Below the pieces are notes generated by a model that was given only the letters and a program-made list of their open reading frames with translations, did no database searches and was not told where the DNA came from. The position numbers and the translations under genes are program-made. A stretch of 64,000 bases of DNA, from contig VWYX01000283.1 of NCBI GenBank assembly GCA_013396525.1, positions 149,871-213,870 on the forward strand, written 5' to 3'. This DNA comes from Chaetorhynchus papuensis (taxonomy: Eukaryota > Chordata > Aves > Passeriformes > Rhipiduridae). Every line of letters starts with the position of its first letter. The first letter of the stretch is position 1. This document shows positions 1-12,800 of this stretch, one piece after another.

Positions 1-1794
1 AAATCATTTGGGTAACCGAAAATTACTCTTAATGCTTTACTAAGGATAAAAAAAAAATTAAAAAGCACCAACCAATGTAATTTAGAAGTAATTAACTTTA
101 TGGCAAAAATTTGCCCCTCTGTTTGAAATTTTTGAACAATCAGCCAAATTTTGTGCACTTATGATCTAGGAATAAGCTTTAGGAATTAGCTGTCACATAT
201 TCTTCTCAGCTTCTAGACATAGTTCTTATATCTGTAGCATTTCCAAGGAATCTCTCAGTACTTACAGTCACATCCAAGAGTTCAGTTATGAAAAATTTGA
301 AACATGTTAAGCAAACTGCAAATTTTAGATGAGATGACTAAACCAGCATATATATAGAGAAGAACCTTAATATACANNNNNTTTTTGTTTCTGAACACCA
401 GCTCTTTAAAACTAACCCTCAAATGTTTCATATTCTTCATAAATCGTGTAATACGACACAATACTCTTTGTTGTAGTTGATGGATAATAAGTCTACTCTT
501 TACATTCCCCCACTCGTGCATGTGGAATTGCTACCCTTCCACCTTCCACAGCCTTACATTTGTGGCTCTGTGGAACAGTTACCTAAAGGGGTCAGCCAAC
601 ATTCCTAAAATGAGATAATGCCTCTGGCATTGACTGTACAAAAATGGTTACTGGTGGACTATAAAGATGCTTTCAAACTTTACAGTAAATATCTTGAAAA
701 AAAAAAAACCACAAAAATTTAAGTATGTTTGTTAAAGAGTGTCTGGTTTTAATCCATTGCAGGCAGGTTGTGACTTCTCTGAAAGATCATAAGTCACATT
801 TGGTGCTTTCTCCACAGGTCTCTGTCTCCCTCTTGGCCTTTATTCCAGGTCTCTTCCAAGAGGCCTTTACTTGCAAATCAGGTCTGCCAGCAAAGTCTTA
901 GAAATACACATAAATGCAAATTAAACCACTGAACTTCATGGAGTGGATATTCCCAGTATTTTTGTGATCATGGATTCCATACCTTCAGTCACCTGAGAGT
1001 CTAAGTAAATAATGGAATGATCTGGCACACTTATGTAATTTGCAAAGCAGAGACATAGCTGAAAAGGTATTTATACATTTAATTTGTGTCCTTAGAGCAG
1101 AATCATTCTGGCTGTGGAATGACAAAACAGAAGATCATACCAATTCTTCACGACTTCACATTGTGGTCTTTTCTAAGCCTACATTAACACTGGCAGACAG
1201 TTCTACATGATAGAGTACTTAAGAAGGTAGTGAAGACAATATGCTTTATGGTAATTCTCAGTAGTGCTGTTCCTGCTAAAAACACAAGTGTGATTAACAG
1301 TGATTTCTTTGAAACTTCCCCTCAATTAGAGACAGACAGACTTTTAGATCTAGCACTAGACACCAGGAAAAAACTCAGGGTCTATTGGGCCTTTGGTCCT
1401 GGCACAAAATTGTGCTGAGCCAAACTCAGTTAAAGGGAAAATCATAAATATTTATAGTGGAATATACAGGAAAAAGAGAATGTAATAAACACCATTGCTG
1501 TTGTCTGTTTCTGTTTCAGACTCATATTTCTATTTCTGTCACCCTAATTTCACAGTGATTTTCTGACACAACTCCCTTCTTTGCTAGTAGGCAGTTTTCT
1601 TCAAAGAACGTTGACTGGCAGCAGCTAAACAAGTTCAATCATGATCAAAAGAAGATACTGTGAAATAATAATGAATATCATCATAACCACTCCTATTAGC
1701 TTTTTTTTCCTGTTTTTCCTTCCTTTATAAATAAAAATAACTATAATCTAGTAGTGTGAAAAAAAGAGAAAAAAAGGAATGCATTGCATTCTGT
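1..1794. other. unique AT-rich non-coding sequence
   Basis: No repeat family, gene or RNA is recognised here apart from the 5-base gap. Open frames are short (under 85 codons), and the one at 282-521 reads through the gap. There are A-runs near 700 and 1760. Confidence 0.6.
377..381. other. assembly gap (5 N)
   Basis: Five N bases lie directly before a T-run. The true gap length is unknown, since short fixed N runs are often placeholders. Any frame crossing it is unreliable. Confidence 0.99.
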
Positions 1795-2330
1795 AAGAAC
1801 ATCAAATTCAGTCCTTAACCCATCACTGCTCAAGTCCACCACTAAACCATATCCCTAAATGCCACATCTAACAGGGACGGTGACTCAACCACTTCTCTGG
1901 GCACCTTGTTCCAGTGCTTGACAATACTTTCTGTGAAGATATTTTTCCCACTATAAACCTCCCCTCGAGCAGCTAAAGCCATTTCCTTGCATCCTGTCAG
2001 TAGTTACCTGGGAGAAGAGACTGACATCCACCTGGCTACAACCTCCTTTCCAGTAGTCGTAGAGAGCAGTAAGGTCTTCCCTGAGACTCCTTTTCACCAG
2101 CCTAAACACACCCAGCTCCCTCAGCCGCTCTTCAGAAGACTTGGGGTGCAGACCTTTCACCTGCTTTATCGCCCTTCTCTGGACATGACCCAGCACCTCC
2201 ATGTTTTTGTTTTAGTGAGGGATTCAAAACTGAACACAGGGTTCAAGGTGAGGCCTCACCAGTGCGAAGCACAGGGAGATGATCACTACCTTGGTCCTCC
2301 TGGCCACATTATTTCTCACAGACTTGCTTA
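1795..2330 (-). mobile_element. CR1 LINE fragment, 3' part of ORF2 plus 3' UTR
   Basis: Read on the minus strand this matches the 3' part of an avian CR1 element. The C-terminal ORF2 segment (GHVQRRAIKQVKGLHPKSSE, then RELGVFRLVKRSLREDLTAL) is followed by the stretch that normally encodes FxRGGL and then the 3' UTR. CR1 is a non-LTR retrotransposon that copies itself by target-primed reverse transcription and is usually 5'-truncated. This copy is 5'-truncated near 2330 and carries stops and small indels, so it is inactive. Its 3' end near 1795 is blurred by divergence. It lies back to back with the plus-strand CR1 that starts near 2415. Confidence 0.88.
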
Positions 2331-2414
2331 CAGGAGACTTCTGCTATCTTAAAGAACAGGCTAAACCAGCCCAAATATGGCTTGACTTCTGGACTTGAGA
2401 AAATGGCAGTGGTT

Positions 2415-3537
2415 TATGTTTACTAGAAACCTAGATAATGGTAATCCACCAAGGTCCCATCTGATTGGAAGCTGACAAATGTCTTGATTTTCAAAAAGGG
2501 AAAGAAGTAGGACTGCAGAAAGAGGAGGCCCTTCAGTCTCACATATCATGTGATGGGTGAGCAGCTGTCCCTGTGCTCTTCGAGATCTTCACAAGTAACT
2601 TGGATGAAGGCCTGGAAGGGATACTAAGTAAATTTACAGATGATACAAAACTGGGAGAGGCTGCTGACTCTCTCCAAGGCAGGGAGGCCCCACAAAGGGA
2701 CCTGAACAAATCAGAGGGCTGGGCAATTACCAACCACATGAAGTTTAAGAAGAGCAAGTGGGATGCGGGCCACCCTGCGTGTATAGACAGACTGAGGAAT
2801 GAGAGGCTGGAAGCCAGCTACACAGGAAGGGCCCTGGGGGTCCTGGTTGATGACAAGTTGAACATGAGCCAGCAGTGCCCTGGCAGCCAGGAGGGCCACC
2901 CGTGTCCTGGGGTACATCAGGCACAGCATCACCAGCCAGGCAAGGGAGGGGATTGTCCCGCTCTGCTCTGCACTGGGGCGGCCTCACCTCCAGTGCTGGG
3001 GGCAGCTCTGGGTGCCACAACACAGAAAAGACATTGAGCTGTCAGAGAGTGTCCAAAGGAGGGCATGAGGATGGGGAAGGGCCTTGAGGGGAAGCCGTGT
3101 GAGGAGTGGCTGTGGGCACTTGGTCTGTTCAGCCTGGAGAAGAGGAGACTGAGGGGAGACCTCACTGCAGTTACAACTTCCTTGTGAGGGGAAGAGGAGG
3201 GGCAGACACTGATCTCTGCTCTGTGCTGACAGTGACAGGACCAAGAGAATGGCCTGAAGTTCTGTCGGGGCAGGTTTAGGGTTGGTATCAGGAAAAGGAT
3301 CTTCCCCCAGAGGGTGTTTGGGCACTGGAACAGGCTCCCCAGGGAAGTGGTCCCAGCACCAAGTCTGACAGAGCTCAAGAAGTGTTTGGACAAAACTCTC
3401 AGGCACATGGCATGCCTTGTAGCACATCATGCAAATCTTGGGGATGGTGCCATTCAGGAACAGGAGCTGGACCTGATCTGAAGCTGGATCTTTGTGAGTC
3501 CCTTTCAACTCGGCATGTTTTGTGATTCTGTGAAACA
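2415..3537 (+). mobile_element. CR1 LINE, 5'-truncated, internally deleted, with 3' terminus
   Basis: The plus strand carries the CR1 ORF2 tail. At about 2570-2700 it encodes LFEIFTSNLDEGLEGILSKF followed by TDDTKLG, the reverse-transcriptase catalytic box with FTDD in place of the usual FADD. The downstream ORF2 C-terminal region follows (GLFSLEKRRLRGDL-like near 3120-3165), then the RFRVGIRKRIFPQRVFGHW-like region near 3270-3330, and the 3' UTR. The element ends near 3537 in the typical ATTCTGTG octamer. Upstream, the segment normally encoding NYRPVSLTS and LDFSKAFDTV is mostly missing: sequence jumps from the pre-NYRP region near 2500 straight to the LFxIF box near 2575, so there is an internal deletion. 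Frameshifts separate the readable segments. Same subfamily as the minus-strand piece at 55,185-55,630. Confidence 0.92.
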
Positions 3538-6354
3538 TTTTGCCCCCGTTTTTTAGATACAATGCAAAAAGTGCCTACATGAAAAAAGTCCAATCCTGCC
3601 TCTTAGATTTTCAGGCAAATAAAATCCATTCTGTATATTAAAAGTCTGGTTCTGTATGGGCAAGAAAGGTTTGCCCACACAAGACCAAGTTTTCTAGGGA
3701 TTCTGACCACCACCCTGATGTGTACATTTTCTTGATACTCCAAGTGAAATGAGAAAATTAATTATATCTGGGAGATAAGAGGATACTGTGGCATCAATGA
3801 AATAAAAGCAAATTCCCTTTTGCCCTAGTGAATACTCCAATTTTAAAGCAGATTTTATTTCACTGAAATTATACTCAGGGTTTTTTTGCATACAGTATTT
3901 TCCTGTAAGATTTTTGTGCAAATCCCAATGATATTGTTTCAACAATGGTCTTTTCCCTGCATTTTTTTAATAATAAAGTCTAAATTTATTCATGGGCCTG
4001 AAAGAGTCAAGTTCCCTTTTCACAATAAGGACTCAGAATAATTTCTTAGCTAAAGAATTGTCCTTTTTTTCTACACAATCATTGCTGCCAAGAGTCATAT
4101 CAGATCTCTTGATTTGAGAAAGTGGAAAATGAGTTCATCAGAATGCAAAGGCAGGAGAAAAATAGTATCTGCTGCTTCTGAAATTTAGGACTTATGCATT
4201 CTGTCTTTGAATTGAACAACCCAGCAAAAGGCATGTTTTAAAAATCAAAATGAAGCATATTTAGTATGGTTTCATATTAATGAGTGCTTGCATTTGCAGA
4301 CTGCATCTCACTTTATGTAACCAAGTAAATTAACCAGAGCAATACAGTTGAACTAGTATGAAAAAAAAGTTTAATCACCTTGACACAGTCTAACAATCTG
4401 TATGACAATTATATGAAAGAGTCAGCTTAATGTTCAGCAAAATGCTGAACAATGCAGTTAATACTAGGTCTAACATGCATAGCAAATAAGGGTTTCTGCC
4501 AGTATTAAGAATGCAAACCTAGTCAGTCAATTAATTACTTAACAAGCAGAAGATTCCATAACATATCTTTTCGGATAACAGACTTCTTTCAGTGAGCAGT
4601 CTGCCTTATCAGTTCTGCAGGAGTTTGAAATGGCTGGCTGATTGTCTAGCAAACAGTCCATTTGAACAACCGCAGATGACATGAAGAGAACAGAAAATTG
4701 CAAGTCTCATGGAAGAAAAAAATGGATCCAAGTAGCTTCCTACCCTAGCTAAAATAATGTAGAATACACTCCAAATCCAATTGCAAAATACAATGAATCT
4801 TTCTAATATAAAATTTAGGAAAAAAAATCCTTTTTTTTTTTTTTCTTGAGACTGCCTGATCATTGTTCAGTGCTGCCAAGTCAACACATTGGAATGTTGT
4901 GTCTGAAGAGATTGAGCATGATTATTTAGCTCCTATTAGTTTGCAACTCTAAACATCCTGCTGAAGTAATCATGCTTAACAGATGCTTTCTGCAAAAGGT
5001 TAGTTTTTTGGTGTTAGGTGACAAGAGGCACACAACAATTTTCTTACCTTTTTTTCGTACAAAACCAAGAAATTAGCTACCATCTTTAACCTAAGAGATA
5101 AGCCTGTAGAACCAAAATGCTCCAGGGTTTTGCTTTCAGTCCTAGCTAAACTAGATCTCTAATCTCTAGCTGTAGCAGATATGTGTGTTTATTTCACCTT
5201 CATATATTGCCTTCAATGTATTTGGGTAGTTCCCATAAAAAATTGTGTAAATTGAAATATTCAATAGGTTGTATGGATGCCGTATCCCAACATTTCCTGG
5301 AAAACTTAATCTCTGTTTTCTCATGTTTTAGCCACAAAATGATAAACAAAAAAAAAAAAAAACCCAAACAATCCCCTTTTCCTGCTTAACTCTTACCACT
5401 ATCCAATGAACATCCCACATACTTTCCTTGCCCTACATGAAAACTTTCTTCCCTTACAAGCCTGAAGTACTGAATCTAAATTCCTTGTCACAACCTATAC
5501 AACCAAATGTGTTTTTTGTTTACATTCTTTCAAACAACCAGGTATTCAAGACAGAACTTCTCTGTGTTATGAAGTACTTCCCTCTCTAAGGAACTCCTAA
5601 TACAGGTCTCTCTACTTAAATTCAGATTTCTAGGATTTCATATCAATGAATTACCTATCTGATAGACAAAGACAGAAAAATTACTTGCTATTAGAAGCAG
5701 CAGTAATAATAAAGGTATCACAGTTAATATAAAGGTATCAGAGGGAAAAAAAATGCTTAGTTTCTGACAAAGATTATAACCATGTAAAACTTATTTGCGC
5801 TGAAACTAAGAAAAAAATAATACACCAACCTTAGTAATTTTATCAATTATAATATAATGTAATATAATGTCTTCCTGAAGCATCAACATTATGATTAAGA
5901 ATACTCATGAACCATGGGAAGGTGTTTAAAAATTCCTAAGTAAAAAGGTGCATTTCAAAATCATATAGTATTAAGTGAAGAAAGAATACAGTATATCTTA
6001 CTATAATACTAGCACAGAGAAGAACCTTAAACAGAGGAAATAAGCAAGCCATTTAAGAAGGAAATAAATAAGACAGGAACTAGAAGAAAAAGGATAAATG
6101 TCTCAGAATATTGTGAAATACAAAAATACTAAATTGAAACCTCATATAACCTTAAATACAGAATGTTTGAGAGAATTCTGTGGCCCAGAATGTCCCTAGA
6201 ACATGAATTGCAAGAACCTATACACTCTCATTTTCTTACACTCTTCCTTACCTGAACATTTATGGGGAAAATTCAGGAGCCTGAGGTAGGACAAACTGTG
6301 TAATTAATCTCCCTGAAGTCTGAGTCAGTGCTATGTTACGTGGTTGATATTTTA
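3538..6354. other. unique AT-rich non-coding sequence
   Basis: No gene or known repeat is recognised. Open frames are at most 84 codons and lack splice or homology support. Small local repeats include a 10-bp unit (aatataatgt) present twice in tandem at 5851-5870. Confidence 0.6.
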
Positions 6355-6765
6355 GAGGGAATAGTTGCAAATCCAGAGGGACCTTGACAGGGTTGACAGG
6401 TGGGTCTGCACAACCTTATGACGTTCAGCAAGTCCAAGTGTAAGGTCCTGCACATGCATGGAAACATGGATACTGTCTGGGTCATGAGCAGATTGAGAAC
6501 AGCCCTGATGAGGAGGACTTGGAGGTGTTGGTGGATGAAAAACTGAATGTGTCCTCACAGTTCAGAAAGCCAAATGTGTCCCGGGCTGCATCCAAAGCAG
6601 CATGGCCAGCAGGAGGGAGGGGATCCTGCCCCTCTGCAATGCAGCCAGCTCTGAGGTCCCCAGAAGGATTTGGACTTGTTGAACAGAGTCCAGAGGAAGG
6701 CACAAAGATGATCAGATGTATGAGACACTACTCCTAGGAGGACAGGCTGAGAGAATTGTGTTAGG
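6355..6765 (+). mobile_element. CR1 LINE internal fragment lacking its 3' end
   Basis: The plus strand matches the CR1 ORF2 region after the reverse-transcriptase core: a segment resembling LDRVDRWVCTTL, then the codons giving LEVLVDEKLNVSSQF and a region matching SRAASKAAWPAGGRGSCP, then RMIRCMRHYS-like sequence near 6705-6735. Frameshifts and stops break it. Recognisable CR1 sequence stops near 6765, before the ORF2 terminus and 3' UTR, so this piece is truncated at both ends. Confidence 0.85.
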
Positions 6766-9629
6766 CTCTGTATAAAAGCAGTTCCCTTGATTTTGTAGGA
6801 AAGATACCTAGGTGTAGTGTTAATTATCAACATGTAAAGACTTCATGTAGTGGGGTTTTTAGACACTCAGAAACTGACTGCAAGGACTAATGTTACGACA
6901 AATTGTTTGTCCACATATAATAGATATTTTTGCAAAAAAACTGATAAAACAAGTCTGGTATTCAACATTTCCTGATTTTGAAGATTATGATGGTGTATTT
7001 TCAGAGGGCCTTTTTTTTTGCAATAGCAGATCAAGGCAGACTGAAAAGGCAGGCAAAATCTCGAGTTGATTTTCATAGATCAAACTGAAGAAAATAATAG
7101 AAATACTTGAGAAAAATTTTTATGGTCTTTGAAAATTCTTTAGAAGTGACTGTAGCAATGCTCAGTTCCTAGCAATATGCAAGTACATCTGGGCATTTAA
7201 GACTGTAAATCTAAAATTCCAGAAATGCAATACAGGAAATCTAACTTCTTAATCTACTCTTTCTGGATGGCAAATTTGTCTCCATACTTTTAAAAGAAGA
7301 AGGTAATTATTTTTTAATAGTAAAAAGAGTTGTCATCTCACCATAAATTTACATAATATATCTTTGGCTGAGCAGTCATTACGTTCTCATGATTTAGACT
7401 AATGACATGTCTAGTCTGGTCTTAAATTGGTACTTAAAGAGTACATAAAGTACTTCCATTTTAAACACCTGAATAAATATTACTGAACCAAAGCATTGAG
7501 AAATACAGGTCAAGGTATTTTTGAATGAATAGGTAAACTGGATACTGCAGAAGCTCCATGGAGTTAATTTCTTCTCAGATCTCAGCTGAGATCTGTCAAC
7601 TTCTCTGAACACTCAACAGAACTCAAAGGTAAAAAGGCATCTGCAGCCTTCAGAAAATCCTCAGACCTAAATCCCTCAGAGATTTTCTGGTTTCTGAACT
7701 GCATGCACTGAATAATTTTTGAGATCTAACCTTGGCACTACTGAAATAAAGATAGGAATTTCAAATGACTCTAGCTGTTGCAGTAGAATTGAACTCTTAA
7801 ATTTTAGACCTCTTCAGTTTTATGTGTTATTATGTAATCTGATAAAACGAATTAATTTTTCATCTATTTATAGCTTTTTGAAATATCTCATGTATTTTTA
7901 AGATTTTCTTAGGCCTAACATTTAAAGGAAGAAAAGATATATTTGAATACTCTTTATATTTTCCAATTTTTCAGTGGTAAAAAAAAGAAATCAGTCTAGG
8001 AAATCAGAGGCTTAATTTTATTAAGCCATGACAAATCACTCTAAAAAAGTGTTAAACATGCTGTTGATTTATTCATATTTGAACAGAGCAGCAAAACTCA
8101 TACTCGTGTATTATGAAGCAACTAGGAAGTGCAGTGAAATCTTAGGTACTTATTTCACCAAGTTAATTCTAGATAATCCATATTTAATATTAAGCACATT
8201 TGTATAGAACTCTCATAAAATGCCTAAATGGGAATAAATTATTTTAGGCAGTCACATTGCTTTTCATTTTTTTCATACAAACAAATATGAAAACATAGCC
8301 TGATACATGAATAGTAATTTGTTTTCTCATCCAAACATTATAGGAATTCCTATGCAAATATCTGTAATTTTCCAAAGCTGTTTGGAAGTCAATCTATTGA
8401 CTATTCTATAATTTTTGAAGTCACTACTGCAGAAGAACAGAAAGTGAGTAGGAAACAGGATCCATTTGCATTAGGTGTTGACAGCATACAAAGAAGATTC
8501 CCATTCTGGGGGATGTGCTCCCTGAACTAAAAGATTAGCTTAGATTTTGCCAAGAAAAAATGAACCAGAAGGAAATGAAACAATCTTTCCAGGACCACAT
8601 GTTGAAATGTATAGAGAACCATGATCTAAAAGTCCACCTTAGTTCATAATTCTACTGTAAATTACCATAATCTCCTCTCTATTCTGCTAATGAAGAATAT
8701 CAACTTGCTTATGCTTGAAGCTTTATTTAAAAAGTAACATATCACAGCCTTCCAGAGATCTAGATAAAGACATTCTCCTTTTCAGCTGACAATATCTAGA
8801 TTCTTGGTGACACTTGTCACAGGGCTGCAGATTGCTCAATTTGTATCTCAGAGGGAAAATAAGCAGAACTGAGGGGCTTATTCTCCTCTTATTTTATAGT
8901 TAGTGTTTTCTTATCTGAAAATCATAGATCTTACTCTTTCACCCCACCTTAGAGATAAACCTATCAAGACATATTCATTTGACACAAGGAAAGAGGAGAA
9001 GGTAGATACCTGCACTAACAGAAATCAGAAAAGCATGTGATTAATTTTAGAGTTTAAACCACAATATGATCAGTTTGATACCATTAACAGTATGTCCCCA
9101 GAAGAAAGTATCTGTAATTCTCACTGGTTCTTGAAGTACTTGTAGATCTCTCCATTCTACAGCCTTAGCTGGGCTTTTAAACAAACTTGTCATAACCAAA
9201 GCAGGCTACGACTGTTCTCATAGATAGGAGACAGAAGAGTATTAACAGAAATTATTAAAGTGGCTCCATTATTTTTCATCTCAGAAGTGGATGAGCATGG
9301 AAGAAGAGAGCAGGAAACAATGGCTGTGTGAGTTGTTCTGAGACCTCTCTAGATGTAGTGACACTAAATTACACAGGAAAGAGCACAGACCTCCAAGAAC
9401 ACCAAGAGTTGGCCCTAATCAGGAGTTTAACTCCATAGAAAGTTTTGCAACAGCCTTGCTGGATTCATAGGTGCAAAAGCATGTTTTGCAGCCTAACAAA
9501 ATCTAGGGCATCATTGTCTATCAAAATCTGGACTGTGGCCTTGTAGCCAGACAGATGTTATTGCCTTCTCTAGTAGCAACCCAGGTTCTGAACCAGTTCT
9601 GCAAGGACAAGGTTTTGGCAGATCTCTGT
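6766..9629. other. unique AT-rich non-coding sequence
   Basis: No gene, RNA or known repeat was recognised. All open frames are under 75 codons. Confidence 0.6.
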
Positions 9630-9720
9630 TCTCAATGTTTGACTGGAGCTGGACTGGATGATCACGGTAGGTCCCTTCCAGCTAAACTATTCCGTTCTCT
9701 TCTGTCCCAGTCCATTCCAC
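9630..9720 (+). mobile_element. short CR1 3' tail
   Basis: The block around 9650-9700 (ctggactggatgatcacgg, then taggtcccttccagctaaac and tattcc) is the end of a CR1 3' UTR. It closely parallels the end of the CR1 at 43,430-43,478. Only the last 90 bases or so remain, and the 5' limit is uncertain. It leads directly into the (CCTAT)n array. Confidence 0.75.
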
Positions 9721-9836
9721 CCTATCCTATCCTATCCTATCCTATCCTATCCTATCCTATCCTATCCTATCCTATCCTATCCTATCCTATCCTATCCTAT
9801 CCTATCCTACCCTATCCTATCCTATCCCTATCCTAT
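9721..9836 (+). repeat. (CCTAT)n pentanucleotide microsatellite
   Basis: Seventeen uninterrupted CCTAT units run from 9721 to 9805, followed by one CCTAC, more CCTAT units and one unit with an extra C, ending at 9836. The array starts just after the T/C-rich tail of a CR1 element. Translated, it gives repeating SYPIL-type peptides, an artefact of the repeat rather than a gene. Array length is probably variable between individuals. Confidence 0.98.
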
Positions 9837-12800
9837 AAATTAAAATAGTAATCTTCAACATGATTACCTAAAGGATATGTTTATTTTTCATATAATTGTG
9901 AATTAATGGAAGAGAGACACTAATGCACCTTTCAAATCAATTTATTGATACGGGACCCCAAGGGTTACATCAGAAGCGCTTGACTTTGACTTTTCATGTG
10001 AGATATTGACTGTTCTGTTCAAGTAACAGAGGTTTAGACAGCTTAGAAGATATTCTACTTTTTCTATACTTGAGCAACTCATACTGTCAAATATATTGAG
10101 GGTGACTTTTAGAGCAGCCCTAACTAGAGGTCGCAACATATTGTCAAAAGTCACAGGATTAAAATAAAATTCTGTCTTGAAATAAAATGCATGACCTATT
10201 AGGGAGGCACAAATGAGTAATTATCAGTTTGATACCTAATATATTGATCTGGAGAAGGGCTCATGTCAGAGCCCTACTAGATGGTTTAGCACAGGAAAAT
10301 TATGGCTTCCTACACTAGTTCTGAAATATCATATGGTAAAAAACATTTTTCTGACTGTTTAGCTACTTACTGTATTCCAAAGAGAAACTTTTTCTTAAAA
10401 ATTTGAAAGAAAGTTTTTTTTCTGTTTGTTTTCATGTACAGAGAAATGTTCCAAAGAAGGGTTGGGAACATTTCCATTAGTACATTAAAAGAAAGAAACT
10501 ACAGATACAGCTTGCATAACCGAATAGGATTTCACAAAGTATAAAAGTATGAATGGCAGATACACATTTTAATATTTTCAGGAATACAGTCCTGACACAT
10601 CCATTAAGCAGTATTAACCATGTCATTATGGATTCTGAAATTAAAATGCGCTTACCTTCCCCTGTATTTCCTACAATTTCTTTCTATACATACTACAAAT
10701 TAGCAGAATTGCCTTTATGCTATGTTCAGAAGTCCATTATTTTTGTCATATATGGCTGATATGTTGTTTAATTTTTCTTCTTGAGGCATGATTCAGTACA
10801 GAGGATCATCATGTTAGGAACTGTCCATGAAGACTAAACACAAATGTCATCAATTACTTAATCATCAGTGTTTTGAATCCCTGGTGTTTTCTGTTACAGC
10901 GACTGTCTCCCAATTTATTTAAATCACTGATGCAATTTGTACTGTACAGAAAATGGAAAATGTGAAATTCTACTTCATCTAAATCACTGTAAAGCTTGAA
11001 CACTTTATAACATGGTCTCAAATATCTTCATATAACAGACACAAATGCTTACTGAAGTGATTACCATTTTCTTGCATTAGAGAGAAAACAACAAAGTAGC
11101 ATTATAATAAACTTTCAACATTTTATGCAAATATGAACACTTCAATACAGAAGCAATTATAAGGTAGAATAAATTGAATAGATTACTTCTACTTTTGATA
11201 ATTCAGTATTTCTGATTAAACTAAGTGCAACTGGTGTGACAGGAATAATTTTCCATACTTGAAAGCTGGTGTCCTGAGAAAACCTAGGTGTGAACAGCAA
11301 TGGAAGATCTTCATACTATTAGTTTATTGTGGTTACCCTAGCAGAATAAATTAAAACCAACTTAGCTGGGGGAGGGCAGAAGGTTCCCCAGATGTTTAGA
11401 AAACATGTAATTACATTAATTCTGAAAAAAACCCACTTTGTCTCAGGTTTCTTAGGATATACATGATAAATGAAAAAGGATGTTTCTTGAGTTCTAATAA
11501 TCCATCATTTCTCCTGTCCATGGGCTGCAGATTCATTATTCTTCTTTTACATATTTTATTCCACCAAATTACTTTATCTAAGGCAATGTAGATGCAACAG
11601 AAATAGAAAATCCAAGAAATGCTATCTGCACCTTTTCTGTATAATCATCATGCCATCATCACTTTTCTGCGAAAATACTTACAAGGTACGAAAAAGTCAG
11701 GGTATGACTCTGGAGACACGTTTATCATTGTACAAAGGGATAAAGAACTGTTCTTTTGGAAAACTACCTTTAAAATTAGCCTCTGGAAAACAAACAACTG
11801 ATTATGGCAATTTCATGACAGAAGAGAAAAGTAAAAACATAAAGAAAGCAAGATGAAAACTCCAGGCTTCCTGTAAATTTACTAGACCTTAGAAGAATGG
11901 TGCAGCTGCAATATTTAACGTAGTTTTGGAGGCTTCAGGAAGATGAGAGGAAAAAATTTCAAACACTCTGTACTGTATCTGAGTGACTCAGAAACTTATT
12001 TTGTTTCAGTAGTGGACCATCTCCCATATAGAAAGAAATCTAATGCTGGTGTTTAGTTTATGAATTCAGCACCCCATATAACCATAATTTCCAAGCAGCA
12101 CAATTCAAAACTATTAGGGCTATCTCATATCACAATATTTTGTATTAAGAAAAAAAGCCTCACAGTCTACAACAACATTAGGCCACAACACTGCCTAAAA
12201 TATGCATTTAATTATTAATCAAGGTTTTCCCTCATCACAGCCAGATTGGTCTTGTTAGTGAGCTTTCATTCTTTGATATTTGGCCCAGAAGGAATTTAAA
12301 GTTGAAAAACATAACAGTGAAGAGAGACAGGGACTGCTGCTCTCATTCCTTAACTACTATAAAAAGCTGTACCATCTTCTCAGAGGACAAGATGAAAATG
12401 GAGTGTGTATTAAAAAAAAAATTAAAAATTTATAATATAGCTGTCAATATAAGCCAGATATGGAAGTTATTGGCTGTGTAAAGACAAGAACTTGGCCTTG
12501 CTGGAAAAGGATTGACTCACTTGTGAGTATTACTGTTGTAATATTATGGAAAAACTAGATTTTCATAATTCAGATGTCCTTTTCGCCTCTCAAGTTCAGC
12601 TTAACACATTGTTAACAGGCATTTCCTTGTAAGACAGAGTAACGTCTTGTAAGATGCAGTGATTCCACTCTTGCTGAATGTTAAGTATGTGATATGCCAG
12701 GTCTGCATTTTCAATGAGAGCAAATGGAGTGCATAAACCTAGACATTACTGCAGCTCTTGATAAGAAGGCTGCCAACCTAAGAGCTACAGTCAACATCTT

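Noticed and set aside
2929..3562. Minus-strand frames of 159 and 192 codons
   Set aside because: They are antisense to the plus-strand CR1 element and have no meaning of their own.
9721..9836. CRISPR-like regular repeats
   Set aside because: The units are contiguous 5-mers without spacers; this is a eukaryotic microsatellite.
9555..9848. Two plus-strand frames with SYPIL repeats
   Set aside because: Translation of the CCTAT microsatellite; no independent coding sign.
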